DNA of 7,362 nucleotides from Pseudomonadota bacterium. GTDB taxonomy: Bacteria; Myxococcota_A; Polyangia; Haliangiales; Haliangiaceae. Positions 4,536 to 7,362 of the stretch are shown piece by piece (the first letter of the stretch is position 1; each line of letters begins with the position of its first letter). The stretch covers positions 1 through 7,362 of the forward strand of contig JAEWJO010000800.1 in the NCBI GenBank assembly GCA_023386455.1, given 5' to 3'. A model generated the notes under the pieces. It worked only from the letters and a program-made list of their open reading frames with translations. It did not search any database and had not been told where the DNA came from. The position numbers and the translations under genes are program-made.

Positions 4536-6182
4536 ATGTCGTCGTCGCCGCTCCGTCCGCACCCTCGCCAACCTCCACCGAAGGGCCCGGTCGTGCTCGT
4601 CGTGATGGATGGCATCGGCCGCGGCGCGGGTGACGAGGCGGACGCCGTCGCGATCGCCGCGACGCCGACGCTCGATCGGTTGTGGGTCCCCGGCGCGCGC
4701 GCCGAGCTGCGAGCGCACGGCAAGGCGGTCGGCCTGCCGACCGAGGACGACATGGGCAACAGCGAGGTCGGCCACAACGCGCTCGGCGCCGGCAAGATCT
4801 ACGCGCAGGGCGCAAAGCTCGTCGGCGCCGCGATCAAGAGCGGCGCGCTGTTCGACGGCCCGGTGTGGAAGCAGATCGCGGAGCGCGGCGTGAAGGGCGG
4901 CGCGATCCACTTCATCGGGCTTCTGTCCGACGGCAACGTTCACTCGCACCTCGATCACCTCGAGGCGATGCTCGGCGCGGCGGCGAAGGCGGGCTGCAAG
5001 AAGCTGTACGTGCACGCGCTGCTCGACGGACGCGACGTGCCACCGACGAGCGCGCTGGAATACATCGAGCGGACGGAGCGGTTCCTCGCGGGATTGCGGA
5101 ACGCCGGTGTCGACGCGAGGATCGTGTCGGGCGGCGGGCGCATGCGCATCACGATGGATCGCTACGAAGCGGACTGGGGCATGGTCGAGCGCGGCTGGCA
5201 CACGCACGTGCTCGGCGAGGGCCGTACGTTCCTGTCGGCGGAGGCAGCGGTGAAGACGCTCCGCGAGGAGCGCCCCGGCATCATCGACCAGGATCTGCCG
5301 GAGTTCATCGTCGGCAGGGGCGCGCCGATCGAGGACGGCGACGCGGTCGTGATGTTCAACTTCCGCGGCGACCGCGCGATCGAGCTGTCGCGCGCGTTCG
5401 ACGACGACAACTTCGACAAGTTCGACCGCGTGCGCCGGCCGAACGTGCTGTACGCCGGCATGATGGAGTACGACGGCGACGCGCACATCCCGAAGCACTA
5501 TCTCGTGACGCCGCCGGCGATCGCGCGGCCGATGGGCGAGATCCTCGCCGCGTCGCACATCCGGCAGCTCGCGATCAGCGAGACGCAGAAGTTCGGCCAC
5601 GTCACGTACTTCTGGAACGGCAACCGCAGCGGCATGTTCGACGAGGGGACCGAGACGTACATCGAGATCCCGTCCGACCGCGTCCCGTTCGAGCAGCGGC
5701 CCTGGATGAAGGCTGCCGAGATCACGGATCGCTTGATCGCCGAGCTGCGCACCGGCAAGCACCAGTTCGCGCGCGTGAACTACGCCAACGGCGACATGGT
5801 CGGCCATACCGGGTCGTTCGACGCGACGGTGATCGCGGTCGAGGCCGTCGACCTCGAGCTCGCGCGGCTCGCGAAGGCCGTCGAGGAACTGCAAGGAATC
5901 CTCGTGGTTACCGCCGATCACGGCAACGCCGACGAGATGTTCCAGCGCGACAAGCACGGCCGTGTCATGCGTGACAAGCAGGGCCAGCCGGTCGCGAAGA
6001 CCAGCCATACACTGAACCCCGTGCCATTCTTCATCGACGACCCGATGCGCGGCGACCGCTACGAGATCGACCCCGAGAAGGCCAAGACCGCGGGGATCGC
6101 GAACGTCACCGCGACGTGCATCGAGTTGCTCGGATATACGCCGCCGGATGATCTAGAGTCATCGCTCCTGAGGTTTCGATGA
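4536..6182 (+). CDS. gpmI: 2,3-bisphosphoglycerate-independent phosphoglycerate mutase, long plant-type
   Basis: Interconverts 3- and 2-phosphoglycerate in glycolysis and gluconeogenesis using two metal ions (usually manganese) and a phosphoserine intermediate; cytoplasmic. Length 548. Metal ligand D25 (VVMDGIGRG), nucleophile S76 (DDMGNSEVGHNALGAG), substrate residues in SDGNVHSH (~131-138), DGRD (164-167) and NFRGDR (275-280), then D420/H424 (NGDMVGH), D461-H462 (TADHGNADEM) and H491 (KTSHTLNPVP). The segments GRMRITMDRYEADW and FGHVTYFWNGNRSG match the plant/trypanosome-type long enzymes rather than the ~510-residue Escherichia type. The first ~17 residues are Pro/Arg/Ser-rich and probably disordered. 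AAGG (4525-4528) overlaps the upstream TAA and sits 7 nt before ATG, indicating translational coupling. The stop overlaps the next gene by 4 bp. Confidence 0.96.
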   Translation: MSSSPLRPHPRQPPPKGPVVLVVMDGIGRGAGDEADAVAIAATPTLDRLWVPGARAELRAHGKAVGLPTEDDMGNSEVGHNALGAGKIYAQGAKLVGAAIKSGALFDGPVWKQIAERGVKGGAIHFIGLLSDGNVHSHLDHLEAMLGAAAKAGCKKLYVHALLDGRDVPPTSALEYIERTERFLAGLRNAGVDARIVSGGGRMRITMDRYEADWGMVERGWHTHVLGEGRTFLSAEAAVKTLREERPGIIDQDLPEFIVGRGAPIEDGDAVVMFNFRGDRAIELSRAFDDDNFDKFDRVRRPNVLYAGMMEYDGDAHIPKHYLVTPPAIARPMGEILAASHIRQLAISETQKFGHVTYFWNGNRSGMFDEGTETYIEIPSDRVPFEQRPWMKAAEITDRLIAELRTGKHQFARVNYANGDMVGHTGSFDATVIAVEAVDLELARLAKAVEELQGILVVTADHGNADEMFQRDKHGRVMRDKQGQPVAKTSHTLNPVPFFIDDPMRGDRYEIDPEKAKTAGIANVTATCIELLGYTPPDDLESSLLRFR

Positions 6183-6745
6183 GCACGAAGGCACTGATCG
6201 GTATCCTGCTCGCCGGCACGGCGGGCATCTTGATCTTCTTGTTCGTTCACCTGTCCGGTGACTCGAGCAAGGTCCGGATCGGTAGCAGCGAGGCGAAGGC
6301 GTGCACGAAGGGCAGCGAGGACTGTCTGCCCGACGTCACGTACATCGACACCACCGGCGCGGCGCACACCGCCGAGTCGCTCAAGGGCAAGGTCGTCGTC
6401 ATCAACTTCTGGGCGACGTGGTGCGGCCCCTGCAAGAAGGAGATCCCGGATCTCTCGAAGCTGTACAAGAAGTACAAGGAGCAGGGCGTCGTGATGCTCG
6501 GCGTGCTGTGGAACGACAACCCGAGCGAGTCGGAGCTGCTGAACTTCCAGAGCGACTTCGAGATGGAGTTCCCGGTCGTCCGCCAGAGCTCCGACATCGG
6601 CCTCTCGTTCAACTATCCGCAGGCGCTACCGACGACGTTCATCTTCGATCGCACGGGTCACCGCGTCGGCAAGCCGCGCGTCGGATCGATCCACGCCGAC
6701 GAGATCGACGCGATGCTGAGCCAGCTCGTCGCGCAGAAGAGCTAG
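6179..6745 (+). CDS. Membrane-anchored TlpA/ResA-like thioredoxin
   Basis: Thiol-disulfide oxidoreductase of 188 residues, predicted to sit on the outer face of the inner membrane. Residues ~5-25 are a single hydrophobic segment with no lipobox, so an uncleaved anchor is likely. The TlpA/AhpC-type thioredoxin fold covers ~50-185 with the active site W81-C-G-P-C85 (INFWATWCGPCKKEIPDLSK) and the cis-proline P151 in ALPTTFIFD. Two extra cysteines, C42 and C49 (ACTKGSEDC), lie just after the anchor and may form a second redox pair or disulfide. TGAGG (6169-6173) lies 5 nt before ATG, and the ATGA overlap with gpmI points to coupled translation. Whether it serves cytochrome c maturation or general disulfide reduction cannot be told from here, since no partner genes are adjacent. 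Confidence 0.92.
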   Translation: MSTKALIGILLAGTAGILIFLFVHLSGDSSKVRIGSSEAKACTKGSEDCLPDVTYIDTTGAAHTAESLKGKVVVINFWATWCGPCKKEIPDLSKLYKKYKEQGVVMLGVLWNDNPSESELLNFQSDFEMEFPVVRQSSDIGLSFNYPQALPTTFIFDRTGHRVGKPRVGSIHADEIDAMLSQLVAQKS

Positions 6746-6752
6746 CCGAGCG

Positions 6753-7310
6753 TCAGAACGCGCCGCCGAGCGAAAGGCCCGGCGCGAGACCCTGCGGTCC
6801 CGGCATCACCGTCGGAGTCACCGTGAAGCCGTGCCGCGCGTTGTAGCGGTCGGCCGAGTCCGCCGCATCGAGCGTGTCGTACCAGACGCCACCGATGAAC
6901 GCGATCGCCGCGATTCCGAGCAGCGGATACGCGTTGCGCGTGAACGATTCGCACTCGAGCTCGTGCGACGCGCCGACCTCGTCGCAGCGGACGGCGCGCG
7001 TCTGGGTCTCGAGCGTGTAGACCGCGAGGCCCGTCGCGGCGGCTCGCACCGCCATGCCGTAGGTCAGATATTGCCCGGAGTAGAACTCGCCCGCCGACGG
7101 CGCGACCATGAGCAGGCCGATGCCGCTGAACAGCACCGGCTCGTTGAACGCCTCGCCCTCCGGCGTCGTGAGGAAGCCCGCCAGCGTCACCGCACCGGCG
7201 ACGCCCGCCGACGCGCCCGACAGCACGCGCGCGGTCTGCCGGTTCTTGGGACCCGCCTCCGCGTGGCCAAGCGATGCGACGAGGACGAGGGCGACCGCGA
7301 GACTGCGCAT
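6753..7310 (-). CDS. Secreted/membrane protein of unknown function
   Basis: Not recognised as a named family. The 185-residue product starts with a clear signal peptide (MRSLAVALVLVASLGHAEA, probable cleavage after A19). It has three or four hydrophobic stretches at ~30-47, 57-71, 84-100 and 128-144, and two cysteines (C109, C120) in the loop between the last two. The pattern APSAGEFYSGQYLTYGMAVRA resembles the small-membrane-protein motif in DUF5683-like proteins, and the end (RYNARHGFTVTPTVMPG through LGGAF) looks like a short extracytoplasmic tail ending in an aromatic residue. The architecture is inferred to be an envelope protein. ATG 7310 is chosen because the signal peptide starts there; no good ribosome site is close (AGAGG is about 16 nt away). 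Its stop is 7 bp from that of the thioredoxin gene in convergent orientation, with no hairpin between them. Confidence 0.72.
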   Translation of the reverse strand: MRSLAVALVLVASLGHAEAGPKNRQTARVLSGASAGVAGAVTLAGFLTTPEGEAFNEPVLFSGIGLLMVAPSAGEFYSGQYLTYGMAVRAAATGLAVYTLETQTRAVRCDEVGASHELECESFTRNAYPLLGIAAIAFIGGVWYDTLDAADSADRYNARHGFTVTPTVMPGPQGLAPGLSLGGAF

Positions 7311-7337
7311 TGGTAGATCTACTTTCCCTCTTTTGGA

Positions 7338-7362
7338 GTTTCCGTACGACCCCCGTAGAAAC
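7338..7362. repeat. Imperfect stem-loop at the window edge
   Basis: GTTTC (7338-7342), a 2-nt bulge, TACG (7345-7348), loop ACCCC, CGTA (7354-7357), GAAAC (7358-7362). It lies 28 bp upstream of the minus-strand start at 7310 and could be an operator, a 5' leader structure, or the end of a gene beyond the window. Confidence 0.4.

Noticed and set aside
5205..5210. CACGTG in gpmI (and at 4367-4372 in the metallophosphoesterase) as further palindrome sites
   Set aside because: Only the 6-8 bp core matches, and the bases encode conserved residues; two or three such cores are expected by chance at this GC.
2667..6008. Open minus-strand frame of more than 1,100 codons across the metallophosphoesterase and gpmI genes
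   Set aside because: Its codons are exactly in register with the sense codons of both genes. Antisense stops would need TTA, CTA or TCA in sense, which are almost absent in this GC-rich code. Only the last 202 codons (from 3275) have protein-like content.

Overview
High-GC bacterial DNA, probably from the Myxococcota or a relative (Haliangium/Kofleriaceae-like). This guess rests on GC-rich wobble positions, an HNH endonuclease of the multi-copy DUF222-like kind, a PilZ protein like the Myxococcus paralogous PilZ family, and a long plant-type phosphoglycerate mutase. No taxonomic marker is present, so it stays an inference.

Positions 1-2670 are accessory and repeat-rich. A complete HNH endonuclease gene lies on the minus strand (310-1698). 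Its last ~58 codons plus 3' flank are duplicated in tandem just downstream (1-236 versus 252-487); the outer copy is a frameshifted relic. Upstream of the HNH gene is nearly 950 bp without a convincing gene. It holds two long imperfect direct repeats (2088-2276 and 2433-2596), each centred on a perfect 22-bp palindrome with core GTACCCACGTGGGTAC. Eighteen bp of the same palindrome lie inside the relic HNH tail, where they encode Arg-Thr-His-Val-Gly, and shorter versions occur in the intact tail, at 2625-2637 and at the start codon of the PilZ gene.

Positions 2645-6745 look like ordinary chromosome. A minus-strand PilZ gene (2667-3275), ending in a hairpin that contains its stop codon, diverges across 39 bp from a plus-strand set: a calcineurin-like metallophosphoesterase (3315-4526), the cofactor-independent phosphoglycerate mutase gpmI (4536-6182) and a membrane-anchored TlpA-type thioredoxin (6179-6745). 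Gaps of 9 bp and a 4-bp ATGA overlap suggest one translationally coupled operon, although the three functions do not form an obvious pathway.

The right edge has a minus-strand gene for a secreted or membrane protein of unknown function (6753-7310), convergent with the thioredoxin gene at 7 bp, and an imperfect stem-loop at the window end.

The best lead for something undescribed is the link between the HNH gene family, its duplicated RuvA-like tail and the dispersed palindrome. It resembles a multi-copy HNH repeat family with its own dispersed DNA site, but function is unproven.
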